Assembly: GCA_013423325.1 (NCBI GenBank)
Contig: BLJB01000009.1
Span: 124,001-188,000 of the forward strand
Length of the DNA stretch: 64,000 bases
Direction: 5' to 3'
Origin: Usnea hakonensis
Taxonomy: Eukaryota > Ascomycota > Lecanoromycetes > Lecanorales > Parmeliaceae
Shown here in pieces: positions 45,731 to 57,264 of the stretch. Under the pieces are notes generated by a model. That model searched no databases and was not told the DNA's origin. It saw nothing but the letters and a program-made list of their open reading frames with translations. Position numbers and translations under genes: made by a program. How positions within the stretch are numbered: position 1 is the first letter of the stretch; each line of letters opens with the position of its first letter.

Positions 45731-46318
45731 CTTGTTCAAGTGTGATTTGTACGTCTTGAGGGTTATCTGGTGTGAATTGTGAGTATCTTAGTGATTCTCT
45801 TGAGGTCCAGAAGGTGAGGGCAGAACGATGACTGACCTGAGTGATGTCTTTTGGCTATCGGAGAGCTATTGTTGAGTGTTACAAGGTATTTGCAGAAGCG
45901 AGAACTGAGGTGCAAGATTTTGGAGGCAGGGCGGAAGTTGAGGCGTGACAAAAAAGGACGCTAGGGTCGGATCGGTCATGGCCGTTTTACGCAGGCTCCC
46001 GTCAACACCCGTTACTGCTCTCTTTTCACACCATACTACCACAGCACTATTACTTGTACCGAAAATTGGTCAACACGTAGCTATTATTCACAATGCTCTC
46101 GTGATGAGTGATGCTCCCCTTGAAACGCTACATTGGAGGGGTCGTGAGCAGCCGCCCCGGCCTATGGGAAGCAAGGTGAAGACCGGTCTCGATGTTTCGG
46201 ACTCGGCGAATCTTGCTCCTCGTAATGCATCATTTGCTATGCCTTTTACCTTCTTGAATATGATACGAGATCAACATTAAATATAAATAAAGATAAAGTA
46301 CATCCAAGCAAGCCCATC
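45731..46318. other. Ran promoter and flank of the broken caspase-like gene
   Basis: About 590 nt. The plus-strand frame 45945-46280 has no recognisable domain. The caspase-like reading frame stays open upstream to about 46250 without an ATG. Confidence 0.45.
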
Positions 46319-47525
46319 GTGGGTGAGCGTCGTTCTCAGAAAGTTAAGAACGAGGATGACCTAAAAAGGCACTGGGACCAATCAGCCGTGAATAGGTCCT
46401 ATTCACAATCCCCTCCCTACCAACGTGTCAAAGTCCTGCTGCTAAGTTGGAGGAAGAAATGCTGCGACAATTTAGATACCTGGGAGGAAATCGACAGGCT
46501 GGAGCATGTCTTTCAGGATATGTTTCACTGTGATACCCAAAGAGAGTATCTCTGTCGCCATAAGTGTCCAATTGTACAGGTGCAGCTCAATCACATCGTA
46601 TCTGACTTCGTCAACGTCCCCGAAGGACCGAATACTCTGTTCATTGTATACTATGCAGGTCATGCAATACCAGCGATTAACAGCCTAGAGATGTTGTTGC
46701 GGTAAGCCACAGACGGAAATCTCCTTTGCTGCTACCGGTTCAGGATGTCATCTACCACCAAAGACCAAGTCCCATACGCCAGTATCGAGATGCTGCTGAA
46801 ATGTGCAGAGAAAGACTCCTTGGTCATTCTTTGACTGGCATGTCTGTCTCTGATGGAAAACAGAGGCCACACTGACAAGAGTGTCTAGCTCTCACGCAGG
46901 GCATGCGATACTCCCGGCAGTGGAAACTCCGACGGAGACAGCAAAGGAGACCGAAACCATCATACGGTTTGGCGAAGTCTTCTCGAGACCTTTGCGTAGA
47001 CTGACAGCTCTTAGTACATTCGAACGCCTGGGCGCTTGCGGATCCGGGGCCATCACTGCCAATCCTGGAAAGCGCTCATTTACGACAGCTTTGATTCGCG
47101 CCTTAGCCAACTTATTGAAAACGATGCCGGAAGGAAGATTCACAACTTCGAAGCTTCTGTCTGAAATCACCCACTCGGAAGACTTTGACAGCGAGAAATG
47201 TCCTTCTCTTGTCAATTGGATAACGCTGTCCGGGATAGGGCGGATAGTACTGCATCCGCTCCAAAAAGCCCAGACAGCTAAAATCCCTCTGGAATTGGGA
47301 GCCAAGCTTGTCTTTCAAGTCAACTTCCACAGAGTGCCATCAATTGACGAAATCGGGACCTTGAGTAAAATCCTCGATGATCAATTCGCTGAGAATGAGC
47401 TAGGCATCACAGGAATAGACTTCGTGGGCTTAAAGGCAGCTGTACCTTGTCCAGATTCTCCATCGACCCAGCAAGAGATGAATGACCACGCTAGCAACGA
47501 ATCCAAGACAAATGATAATGATTGA
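46319..47525 (+). pseudogene. Caspase-like (peptidase C14 fold) gene, probably broken
   Basis: The first part reads like the start of a fungal caspase-like domain: VKVLLLSWRKKCCDNLDTWE, DRLEHVFQDMFHCDTQREYL, then LFIVYYAGHA with the expected catalytic His. After a plausible 42-nt intron (46702-46743), the same frame continues to EKDSLVIL and then hits TGA at 46832-46834, exactly where the LDCC-type catalytic Cys block should be. A second in-frame TAG follows at 46886-46888. The C-terminal half (46890-47525) is open in another frame and still shows LGACGSGAITANPGKRSFTT and ALIRALANLLKTMPEGRFTT, the usual p10-like end. No ATG is found at the start. I infer a decayed gene; a complex alternative splicing pattern or a sequence error is possible. 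Confidence 0.62.
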
Positions 47526-48227
47526 CGATGATGTTGCTGTGGACATCAAGTTATCCACTCCTCGGCTCTCAAACCAACAGCAGTGATCGCCACCAATAAT
47601 ACCTAAGTCCAGGAGTTACAAGACATTTGTGTGGGAGCTGGACCGTCCAATCTTCAGCTCTCAGACGGGCAGCAATTGGCTTGAGGCCATGAGACTGTCA
47701 CCATCGGCACTTCAGTCCAGAGCATAGGAGGTACCACCGAGATAGATGAAAGCGCAAAAGATGATCCATGACATGTGTACGGCGTTTGAAGGTGATGGAG
47801 TACTATGGAGTTTGACGCACGAGCAGGATGCTAAGTGTACAAAGTCAATGGCAGGCATGTATGATATGATTTGTCGATGAGTGGAATACCTCACTAGCTT
47901 GTGGCAGGTTTACATAATGCATTTAGCAGCATGAGGCGTGCAAGTCGGCGTATCAATGTATATTGTAGACGCATAAATGAATGGACTTCTTAAAAGACAA
48001 TGGACTTTTAATACTTGTAAGATTTGCTACCCTAATTTCGCCGGGTAAAGGAGGCCTGAAACACAATCTGCTTATGGTGCGCTAAGGAGGCATAAGGGAG
48101 ATGCCTTTTGTAAGGCAATACTCGGCATCATAGCGCGTGGGACACATATGGTCACATACCTGAGCGTTTTAAAGGAGCCAACATCGTCACGGATTATATG
48201 CTGAACACACTCAGGCCTACATCCAGA
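47526..48227. other. Intergenic, about 700 nt
   Basis: Flank downstream of the broken caspase-like gene and of the convergent Nas2 gene. No supported feature. Confidence 0.5.
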
Positions 48228-49111
48228 TCAAGCTTGAAGCAGATGGCAACCCAGCAGACCCCGGCCTCCCCAATTGCTCCTCGGAATCAACTGCAACGTC
48301 AGCTCTTCTGTACCTCGAACCACCTTCACGGTCACGTTTCGCTATAAACATAGCCAGATCAGCAAGAGCTTCCAACAAGGAGTGTGGAAAAAAAGGCCTA
48401 CCCCCTGATTTCTTTGAACCGTCTCCGCAACCTTGCTCAGCTTCTCGTGGTTCAGCCAGTTGACCTCGCCGAACCTCCGTACACGGTCCCCCGCCTTCAA
48501 GCCCGCCTCATCTGCCGGACTCCCAGCTACAACACTATTGACCTTCGCAAAAGGCGTATCAATCAAGCCTTGATCCGAAGTAGCGTTCCCACTTCTCCCA
48601 TTTCCGTGGCTGGAGCTTGACGCGGGGGAAGGATTCGACGCCTGGTACAACGCATGGTGTTCATGTAAACCCAGCTCGATTTTTGACATCAAGGCCTTGT
48701 AGTCGTTGCGTAAATGGATGATGCGTGCTCGTGTGGTTCGTACTATACCATGTTGGCAAACCAGACGGCAAGATTTTTGCTGGAGTAAGGCTACGCACTT
48801 TGGGCGATGTCGAGGTCATTTCGTGGGTAGCCGTCGAATGTTGTGAGCGTGGTGTTCATGTTGACGCCATGCTGCGAAAGGGAACAGATCGGTCAGCTTG
48901 CTGGCGTCTTGAATTCGGGGTTCTGCAGTCCATAACGCACGCTGTCGAGAACGCTGCCCAGAGCTGTAAGCTCGTCCTCAACTCTGGTCTTCTCAGCCAT
49001 CAGATCGAGCAGCGAGAGCTTATCCTTGTCCACGCCATTTGCCGCTTTCTGCCCCGTCGTAGGCCCAGATGGCACTGTCGGTGTATGTATGTCATCCATA
49101 AGTAATCCCAT
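48228..49111 (-). CDS. NAS2: Proteasome assembly chaperone Nas2/PSMD9 (p27)
   Basis: Base-assembly chaperone of the 26S proteasome that binds the Rpt5 C-terminus. The N-terminal helical part (MDDIHTPTVPSGPTTGQKAA, KLSLLDLMAEKTRVEDELTA, then VNMNTTLTTFDGYPRNDLDI and ARIIHLRNDYKALMSKIELG) is followed by a Ser/Gly linker and a PDZ domain (PFAKVNSVVAGSPADEAGLK, AGDRVRRFGEVNWLNHEKL). The C-terminal strand is VTVKVVRGTEELTLQLIPR, then WGGRGLLGCHLL, ending at 48228. Four exons join in frame. The start is either MGLLMDDIHTP (49111) or MDDIHTP (49099). It is divergent from the IF1 gene across about 200 nt. Confidence 0.92.
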
Positions 49112-49308
49112 GCCGTCTGTCGAAAGTACAAGATTTCTCAAGAGAAATTCTAAAGTTAAAATCAGCTGGTGCAGGGGAAAGCTCCTAACAACTAGACTAG
49201 CGCGCTTTTTCGCGGATGTTGACGACTTCTCCCCGCTCAAGCCTCGACCAAATCCTGTTCTGTACGAAAACTACTTCACAACTTCTTGCGATACAGCCTA
49301 CATCCACC
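49112..49308. promoter_or_regulatory. Shared divergent promoter, NAS2 / IF1
   Basis: Only about 200 nt lie between the start codons of the Nas2 gene (minus) and the ATPase inhibitor gene (plus), so both core promoters are packed here. No TATA box seen. Confidence 0.5.
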
Positions 49309-49756
49309 ATGCTCCGCCAAACCATTATCCAAACTCTCAGACCAAGCATCCGCAGCGCTCTAGCCCCAACAAGCCGAACAATCACCACCACCGCCCGCGC
49401 AATGGCCGGCGGAGACACTGGGGCTCCCAAGTCCGGGGGGTCCGCTCACTCGTAAACACTTTGTCCCCAGAAGCGATACGCATTACACTACCGAATCGTA
49501 CATCGATTGCTAATGGTTTTGTTCGATGTTCTAGAGACGCCTTCAGCAAACGCGAGCACGCCGACGAGAACCTCTACGTTCGACAGAAGGAGCAGGAGAA
49601 GTTGCAAGAGCTGAAGAAGAAGATTGAGGACCACAAGAAACATTTGGATGATTTGGATAAGCATGTGTACGTATTCTGAATCACGGGCAGTGTGGATGAG
49701 GTACTAATGAGCTGTGCAGGACGGACCAGATGAACTCGGGTTCGGGGAAGAATTAG
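49309..49756 (+). CDS. INH1: Mitochondrial F1Fo-ATPase inhibitor IF1
   Basis: Binds F1 at low matrix pH to stop ATP hydrolysis. Exons 49309-49451, 49535-49666 and 49720-49756 give 103 aa. The N-terminus (MLRQTIIQTLRPSIRSALAP, then SRTITTTARAMA) is an Arg-rich, Ser/Thr-rich mitochondrial presequence. The conserved inhibitory block is DAFSKREHADENLYVRQKEQ, followed by a helix EKLQELKKKIEDHKKHLDDL forming the coiled-coil dimer. The mature start is probably near the MAGGDTGA segment. An upstream in-frame ATG at 49216 adds 31 residues unlike a presequence and is not favoured. Confidence 0.94.
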
Positions 49757-50133
49757 GAGCGAGGTCCTGGGAGTGTGTAGTTGTAAGATTGGCAGACGCA
49801 GATGAGCGCAATGTGAAGGTTGATGGCTGCGCATTCTAGAGTGCAAAGCTGCTTCTTTCTGTACGCAGGCCCGTTCATATGCATTAGGAAGATGTTGGCA
49901 CTGCAATATACACCTCTCTCATGATTGTTAAATCTGTGTTTGGTATCGAATTCTATCGAGCGGTCGAAATCAACACTATCAGAATGCACAGTTCAAGATG
50001 ATCGTACACTGAACCTCGGCTTATGCTGAGGCTAGAAAGTTGCTGGACATGGACGGAATAGACACTTCTCAGGCTCTTCATTGGTCTTGTCCTTTGACTG
50101 ATCATGCTTCAAATGTCTCCCTAAAAACTTAAA
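49757..50133. other. Convergent 3' region, IF1 / Nsp1
   Basis: About 380 nt between two convergent stops; no gene seen. Confidence 0.5.
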
Positions 50134-52363
50134 TCATCTTCTTCCCATATACGATCGATAAAAACCATCAGCGGCATCACGGGCTGGACCGCTTAATGGG
50201 GCGAAACTCTGGCCCGCCCTCTGCGCTTCTTGCACCTTCAATTGAAGAGCAGCGGCACCTTGGTCAATCTGCTGCAGCTGGCTAAGGTGACTATTGAGCA
50301 CTCGGACAACTTGGGTGAGCTGCGTGAGGACGCAGAGTTAGCCATTGTCACTTGGAATATGAGCGCAGGAAGGAGACTCACAGGATCATCTGCTTTGCCT
50401 GTCCTGCTGAGGGTAGACGATGCATCATTTATCTCTTCGATCATCGTTGTCAGATCCTTACCCATTTCGTCTAGTCGCTCGGACAATTTCGAGGCTATTT
50501 GGTACCTTCGGGCTTTTTTAGTATAACTTTTAAGAATTACGAGGGTGTCACATACGTCCTCTCCCGCTCTTGATCGGGCGCTGCTATGATTTCGCCTTGG
50601 CCTCCTTGTTGACTAGCCATCATAGCATCCACTTCCTTTTCGTAATAGTCAAGCCACAATTCAAGTGTTTCTTGATCGCTCTCGACAGCACTCAATTGCC
50701 TCTCAACCTCGGTGGTTGCTCGCTCCGCTTCCAAAGTACTTCCATACAACTTCTGGATCTTCTCACTGTTCTCCACGAGCATACGGTCCCAAGCTGCTAC
50801 TTTGTCAGCTTGCTTTTGGAATTCCTTCTGGTATTTTGATAAGTCAGAGGCCCATCTCGTGATAATGTCATCCATAGACTTGTTCTTCAGCCGTGATTGG
50901 GCAGCTGGTGGGGGGCCAGCGGTCGAGCCGCCCAGGTTTACATTCGCAGCGCTGGTCCCGTCATTTGTGGCAGTCTTAGGGGGCTGCGTTGCAGCTTGCG
51001 AAGTATTCGATGGAGCCGTCGATTTTGCAAAGTTAAACAAATTTGAATTAGGGGCGGGCGCTGGCGTTGATGCGGTTGATGTGCTTGTGGCTTCGGAAGT
51101 AGGTTCAGAGGCTTTGTCCTGCGCTTTCCCTATGTTGGAAAACAGACTGTTGGCGGGAGCAGTGGTAGAGGGTGCAGATGTCCCCGAACTTTTAGGCGGA
51201 CTGCTGAAAAAACCAAAAGTGCTTGGTGCTGCCGTTGGTGATGATACAGGATTACTTGTTGACGATTGGGGCTGATTTGCGTTGAGGAAATTGAAGGCAT
51301 TCTGAGGAGCGCTTGATGTCTGTGGAGTAGACGCCGTGGCGGAAGATTGGCCACCGAGACCAGGAAACAGGTTCGAATTCTTTGGCGCTTCTGACTGGGA
51401 TTGCTGTGATGAAGCGGGCTTGGTCGCCCCGGTGTCCTGGCTTTTGTTAATGTTGAAGAAATTTCCTCCGTCGGACTGAGCCGATCTCTTATTGCCGAAA
51501 ACATTAGAGGTACCGGTGCTTGGTGTAGATCCAAATATACTGGGAGACTGAGAAGCAGTAGATGTTGTTCCAGGAGCTTCCATAGGCTTGCTGGCTCCGA
51601 AATCGAAGCCAGTGGAGGCTTTGGATGGTGCCGCCGTTGAGCTATTCCCTAGCGCCAGAGACTGACTCCCAAAGCTTGCAAATGGATTAGCTGCATCCTG
51701 TGGAGGGTTTTTGCCAAACAAAACTGATCCACCACCAGCACTGATGCTTGGAGGTGGCCCGGCTGGAGTCGTTGAATTCCCAAACAGGCTGGTGGTGGGT
51801 TTGCTGGTTGGCGTGGTGGCATTCGTCTGACCTGCGGAAGATGTGTTCGAGCCTAAATTGCCAAAGGCGAAGGCACCAGTGCTACCCACGCCGCTGAACG
51901 GAGCAGGCGTCTGACTTTGTCCAGTCATTGTTGTTTCTAGAGGTTTGCTCGGCGTAGAGAAGCCAGTGAATCCAGATGAAAATGCGGCGCTGCTCGCGGG
52001 TACACTGGTTTGTTGTCCTGCTTGGCTGGTGCCGAAAAGGCCACCAGAAGCATTAGTACCCTGCGCCTGGCCAAAGCTCCAACCAGATCCACCCGCAGAC
52101 TTCTTTGTTTCTCCACCGAATACGTTACTGCCACCTCCATCACCAGCTCCACCCCCGCCAAAAAGAGAACTTCCTCCGGCCGTGCTCGTGTTGCTGAACG
52201 GGGTTGTTGCCGACGAGGCAGGGGGCTTAGCGCTTGATCCGAACAATCCACCGGCTGGAGTTGAGTTAGCGGTGTTTGTCTGGCCAAACAGGCTACTAGA
52301 GCTTCCGCTTGTTGCAGGTGGATTGAAAAAGAGTGACGGTTTAGATTTTCCTTGATCAGACAT
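50134..52363 (-). CDS. NSP1: FG nucleoporin Nsp1 (Nup62 homologue)
   Basis: Central-channel nucleoporin. The N-terminal 450 residues are low-complexity Ser/Thr/Gly/Ala/Pro with many FG-type repeats (SLFGQTN, GLFGSS, SNVFG, GFDFGAS, FAFGNLG). The C-terminal domain is the conserved coiled coil: RLKNKSMDDIITRWASDLSK, YQKEFQKQADKVAAWDRMLV, LYGSTLEAERATTEVERQLS, TLELWLDYYEKEVDAMM. It continues through two introns (YQIASKLSERLDEMGKDLTT, then VVRVLNSHLSQLQQIDQGAA) to a C-terminus ending DGFYRSYMGRR, the usual site for Nup54/Nup58-like partners. The start MSDQGKSKPSLFF is preferred to the in-frame Met at 52474, since the extra 37 residues are basic and unlike the family. Confidence 0.94.
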
Positions 52364-53185
52364 GGTATTCGAAGGTGGAGGAATGACTCTGGGACTGGGG
52401 AATTTGTTAGCCGTGGATCTTCGAAGAGGCGCCTTGGGTCTTGGAAGAGACATCTCGGGCTGCAGACGGTCCAACTTACCGAGAGAAGGTAGAACCGGTG
52501 TTATGCAAGTGAATTATGGATGTTGAAGATTACTCCAAATATTTCCAAACAATCCGAAGCTTTCTGGCGGGACGCGATTAATTTTAGCGCGCCAATTTTG
52601 CCAAGAAGTTCGAGAGCCCCGACTTACCTCGTCGGTGGGCATTTGATGCTGCGTGAGATAATTCTAGATTTACAATCTACTTGAGTGATCTGTGGAATTG
52701 CAAAGACCTAAAATCTCCGACTACGCCGTGTGGTCTTCTCGGTTGCGATGACTCTCGATTGAATAGCATTCGCACAAATGAATAGCGCCATCGAAGTCTG
52801 TTTTCTGGCTACCCAAATGATACAGATTTAACACTAATAGCAATTAGCGATAGCTTGGTTCGAGCGAGGCAGCCAATTGAGGTTCCGCATTCTACGCCCC
52901 ACCTAATGTGGGAAGCCGTTATAGACCCTTTCCAGAATGCTCCATCCATATCCCCCTCGATGCTTCCTTGCTGAGCCTGCCTGCTCCTTTTCCCAACCGA
53001 AAGGCAAACACCTGATCCTAAGTCCGGGACGTATGTATACACTGATATCTGCGTGGCTTGCTGAAACAGCGCCGCACGTGGCAGAAGCGTCCATTCTCAT
53101 ATTTGCGAAAGGCGGTCCGCCGAAGTTCAATGGGTGAATCTGTTCAATATAAAGTGGAGCTTGGCGTCTGTGGTGTGGGATCTAC
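52364..53185. other. Intergenic: Nsp1 promoter / GT25-like 3' end
   Basis: About 820 nt with no supported gene. An E2F/MBF-like core (TTTTAGCGCGCC, 52582-52593) occurs about 220 nt upstream of the Nsp1 start; its meaning is unknown. Confidence 0.5.
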
Positions 53186-54789
53186 TCATTTGAAGTTGAA
53201 CTTTGAGTCTGCCTCCCCACCATCCTTGAACTGGTCGATATAATCCGTTGAACCATTTACGAGCTTCCGAAAATTTACGCGTGTGCTCCATCTCACATTT
53301 CTTGTGAACGCTTGTTCGTTATAATCCGTTCCGTGATCTGAGATGTCGCTAAAGCTCGACTTGTTACCAACAGGTCGATGATGTTGGAATAGTTGCGGTT
53401 GAACGGTCAAGCATGTATGCACAGGCCTTCCCTCGGATCCATGACACACGGATCGAAACATCATGTCGGTTGATCCCGTCATTTTATTTACGCTGAGCTC
53501 ATATAGTAAGCGCCGAGCACCTGGCAAAGAAATCGCGTAACCTATAGTGCACGTGTTCATCCATGCTCTAGAGACCACGCGCGTGTGGGCAGGGTAAGTT
53601 TGAACAAGTTCAGAATCTCCAAACTGCATTATGATATGCTGCGGTTCTGGAACCGTTTCGTCGTCATGAATAACAGCTCGCCCGAGCGGCACATTTCGAT
53701 CACATGCGCGAGGAAATCGGCTACCGCAGTGACCTAGCCAGAAAAGATCCCAGCGGTCAATGTTTCCATATGGAGATGTGGAAGGTTCGCTGGTAACATC
53801 TTTTCTGATGTCGAAGTCCTGCGGCTTTTGGTTCTCCTGAGGCTGTGGATGGGTCGGATCTAGAAAGCGGTCTGACGTTCCCGGCAATGGCTGGACCATT
53901 AGCCTCGAAGCTTTTGCAAAGTCTCTCATTTGAGTTTTTATTCGAATGTCCCAATCTGCGTCGTCCTCTAGAACGAGCGCAGATGTGACATTCTGCTCGA
54001 TCAACCTGACTCAATTCAGTCACTATTCTTGAATGTTCAGTGGTCACGTGAGGCTATAGGCATATAGTAACAGACCATCGGCGCGAACTCTCAGCCAGGC
54101 AGCCTCACGTATCAGAAGCCAGTCTAACAGATTTGGTGTTGGTAATGTCATCGGCATAGACCTGAGAGTTCAGGGCCGGTAGAGTCTCGGTACAAGAGGT
54201 GCTCGAAGACAAATTGTATGCATGGCCACTCATGATATGGCTCACTGCATGATCTGAGACGGCGTGCTTGCAATCTGGATGAAATGAAGGGAGATCAGAG
54301 GGCAAATACTCACATTCTAGCGATGTTCATGTGAGCTCGCCAATTTCCTAAACCCCCTGAGTCGAGGTTTACTTCTGTACCACCTGGCGGAAGAGATTTC
54401 TTATCCACCTCAACTACGCCATCTACATATTCGACTTGTAAGTCTGTGAGGGCCGCGGCTAGCGACATTGAATCTCGATGGTCGGTCCGAGAAGGAAGGT
54501 TGATGACGAAGATCTTCTGAAACTGCATAGACGTCAGAGATCAAAGGCATGGCGCGAGCCAGCAAACCCAGGAAGTATCGGGCGTACTGACCCCAAGAGT
54601 CTGATTGAATACGCGTTGAAGAGAATTTGCACCAAATGAGAAAGGCCCGTTTGCCGGTCGGTGGAAGGGCAACGCAGAGGTTCGGCTAGATCTTAAGAAG
54701 AGCATGATGGCCACAAATGATGTGACAGAGAGAGTCAGGAACAGCCGTATGTTAAGCCAGTGTACAGCCATTTGCGGTATCATTGGCAA
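53186..54789 (-). CDS. Glycosyltransferase family 25-like, type II membrane protein
   Basis: Golgi/ER-type glycosyltransferase. Exon 1 (54789 down to about 54595) gives a short cytoplasmic N-terminus and a signal-anchor helix (RLFLTLSVTSFVAIMLFL). Exon 2 carries the GT25 entry FQKIFVINLPSRTDHRDSMS and GLGNWRAHMNIARM. A 308-nt intron follows (54006-54313). The last exon (53186-54005) has LIEQNVTSALVLEDDADWDI, containing the acidic EDDADWD metal/sugar-nucleotide motif, then FWLGHCGSRFP, GYAISLPGARRLLYELS and STDMMFRSVCHG. This matches the LPS core/procollagen galactosyltransferase family (GT25) found in many ascomycetes with unknown acceptor. The long intron contains a spurious 66-codon frame. 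Confidence 0.85.
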
Positions 54790-55277
54790 TATGAATACTA
54801 GAAATCACAGTCTACCTTTTGTCGGGTACACCACCTACTTAGTTTCACTTCCGGATGCAGGGATACGATGTATTTGGGGCTTTCTCTTCAGAACAATAGT
54901 TTTCTTCTACCACACCACTACCTTACATATAGATCTCATTAGCGCTTGAGAACAATATCTACTACATCGGAGCCTCTAGCACTGTTCGTATCAAGTCTAA
55001 TAGAAGTAGTACAGCACTGAAGTGTGACAGGTACCTTGGGCACGAAAAGTCCTTACCTAAGGTAGGTAGATACAGCGGTGGTGATAGCCCTAGCCCTGAT
55101 CTCAGATGAAATAGGTAAGGTAAATATGCTTAGTGCAGCTCTCTCGGTCAGCTAGAATCAAAGATTAAGTTGCCAAGGGTCAACAACAACCACCTCATAT
55201 TTTCTACTCACAGCAAGACTTTGAGCTCTAAGTGCTCCTTTTGCGCTTTCGGTTCCTAGCCAATTAGGCTCTGTGAC
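54790..55277. other. Divergent intergenic region, GT25-like / acidic protein
   Basis: About 490 nt. It holds one palindrome patch (CCTTACCTAAGGTAGGTAG near 55053) and AGGTAAGGTAAATAT near 55112. It is the promoter space for both divergent genes. Confidence 0.55.
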
Positions 55278-57264
55278 ATGGCAGATCTCTCTCATCCTCC
55301 CAAAAGCCCTACCTTAGTGCCACCTCGCAAGAGCGTTGAGCTTGAAGACCCTGGGGCGCATGATCTGGGTGCGTACTCGCGCCTTTCAAGCCCTTGTATG
55401 GAAAATGTAATCAGGAAGCTGCTTACAGTAGTCTAAGAGGCGTCAGAGGCCGAGGAGGATGTATTTTCCGATGCACAAGAAGCTCGAAACTCACGCTCTG
55501 GACCTAATTCTCCTATCCCTACGACGCGGCCAGAAAAGGTGAAACAAATTCTCCTCCTGTGTCTTTGAATGTAGAGCAAATCTTACTGATCATTGTCAGG
55601 TTGATGACGGGAAAAGCTACGGAGAAGTACCCGGTACAACCGGCTATGACATGAGACAACAAGACGCTGTACTAGATGACCTTGACATCACACCTGATGA
55701 TAGCGAGCGCAAGCCTACAAGTCCGAGCCATCAAGGTCCCTTACCCAACCAAAAAAGCGTTTCCATACCAATGATGGTTGTTGAGAAGGTCGATCCAACA
55801 TCACCAAGTCATGGAGATGTCCCTGGCACCGCCGCACATTCAAAGCGGCAGGCGGACGCCGTCCCCGACGTTGTCATGCAAGCACCTCAGCGCGATTACG
55901 CCCCTTATAGTGAGGACCAAGGTGAAGGGATATCTCCCAACGTTCCGATCCCCACGACTGTGATTACGAAAGTGGATTCCGGGCCAAGCCACGGAGAAAT
56001 TCCTGGCACGGATGCTTTCAACATGCGGAAAGGAGATGCAAAACCCGACTTAATTGAGGAAAAAGGCGACGTGTCAGGTAAGTGACTACAGTCTCTGCTG
56101 GGTGCAGTCCAGCGAGCCAATGACTGAGTCAGATAGATCCATGCTTTCCAAACCCAAGCGAACAGACGCCTCAATAGAAACCACCTCGCCAATTGCAGCA
56201 GATGGCGGTTTCGGTCCTATGGATTATGAAGAATCTAAGGATGATAGTGTTGAAATGGAAACCGAAAACGCTAGTGAAAATACGGAGGCAGATGGTGGTG
56301 AGGGCTTTGGGGAGGACTTTGACGAGTTTGAAGCAGGAGCTGAGAATGAAGAATTTGGCGATTTTGATGAGGGCTTTGAGCAGCCTCTATTGATGGACGA
56401 AGAGTCGCCAGAGACAGACCCACCTCCACCCTCTGTCGTGTCTCTGCCGCCTCCAACGTCTCCTTTTGTAAGTAAAACTCCTTTAACACTTAGACTTGTT
56501 GTAAAGTATTATCACTTGCATTGCGCCTTATACAATCAGAGCTGATCTACTCGTGAAAGCCACTCCTTGATTTTAGTGAGCTTGATACCCTTGACGATAT
56601 TATCGATGCAACAAATCCGTATCTTGACGAAATGTTTCCCTCGACCAGGAAAAACCGTCCTCCTGCTCCCGCACCACCACCATCAGACCTGCACTCTATG
56701 TTTCTCACCGATCGCAGCCTTTCTTTGTGGTCTCAACTTGTTGCTCCCCCTCCTTTACAGCCTCCCAATTGGGTGCGATCACGTATTCGTCGCCTCTTCC
56801 TTGTTTCTTTAGGAGTCCCGGTGGACCTCGACGAGATCTTACCGGCATCAAAGCAGAAGAAGCTTATCCTACCCTCCATCCATCTACGCAATCGCTCTCA
56901 ATCACCCCCCAACGGTCGTCGGACAGAATCTCATGCACGACTAAAGCAAGACAATGCAAGCTCTGCATCTGTCGACCAGCCATCAACCGGTAAGAGCAGC
57001 CGACGCAGAAAGGGGCCACCCTCCCCTCCGGAACTCAACCTGCAAAGCACGAAATTGCTGTGCGCGACGACAGCTGCAGCTTTATCAAATATGACGGATG
57101 ATGAGCTGCAAGCACATGTAAGAAGGCTTGAGGAGCTGACTGCAAAAGCCAGTGAATTATTGGAGTACTGGCTGAAGAGAAGGGATAGTGCTATAGGGGA
57201 TAAAGAAGTATTTGAGGGTGTAATTGAGAACCTGGTCAAGCACGCAAGGAGAGTTCGGAAGTAG
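55278..57264 (+). CDS. Acidic Laa2/aftiphilin-like protein with three internal repeats
   Basis: Multi-exon gene starting MADLSHPPKSPTLVPPRKSV. The N-terminal part has ASEAEEDVFSDAQEARNSRS, then three degenerate repeats of the form KVD..SHGE-V/I-PGT....R..DA.PD (around 55590-56060). Next come acidic Phe motifs (GFGEDFDEFEAG, EFGDFDEGFEQP) resembling those that bind AP-1 gamma-ear or GGA-ear domains. The C-terminal 200 residues include ATNPYLDEMFPSTRKNRPPA, PNWVRSRIRRLFLVSLGVPV, DLDEILPASKQKKLILPS and a helix TKASELLEYWLKRRDSAIGD, continuing to ENLVKHARRVRK. The overall pattern suggests a fungal Laa2/aftiphilin-type clathrin-adaptor accessory factor, but this is only an inference. The repeats may be a separate fungal feature. 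Confidence 0.68.

Noticed and set aside
50712..51275. 187-codon plus-strand frame
   Set aside because: Antisense of the low-complexity FG region of Nsp1.
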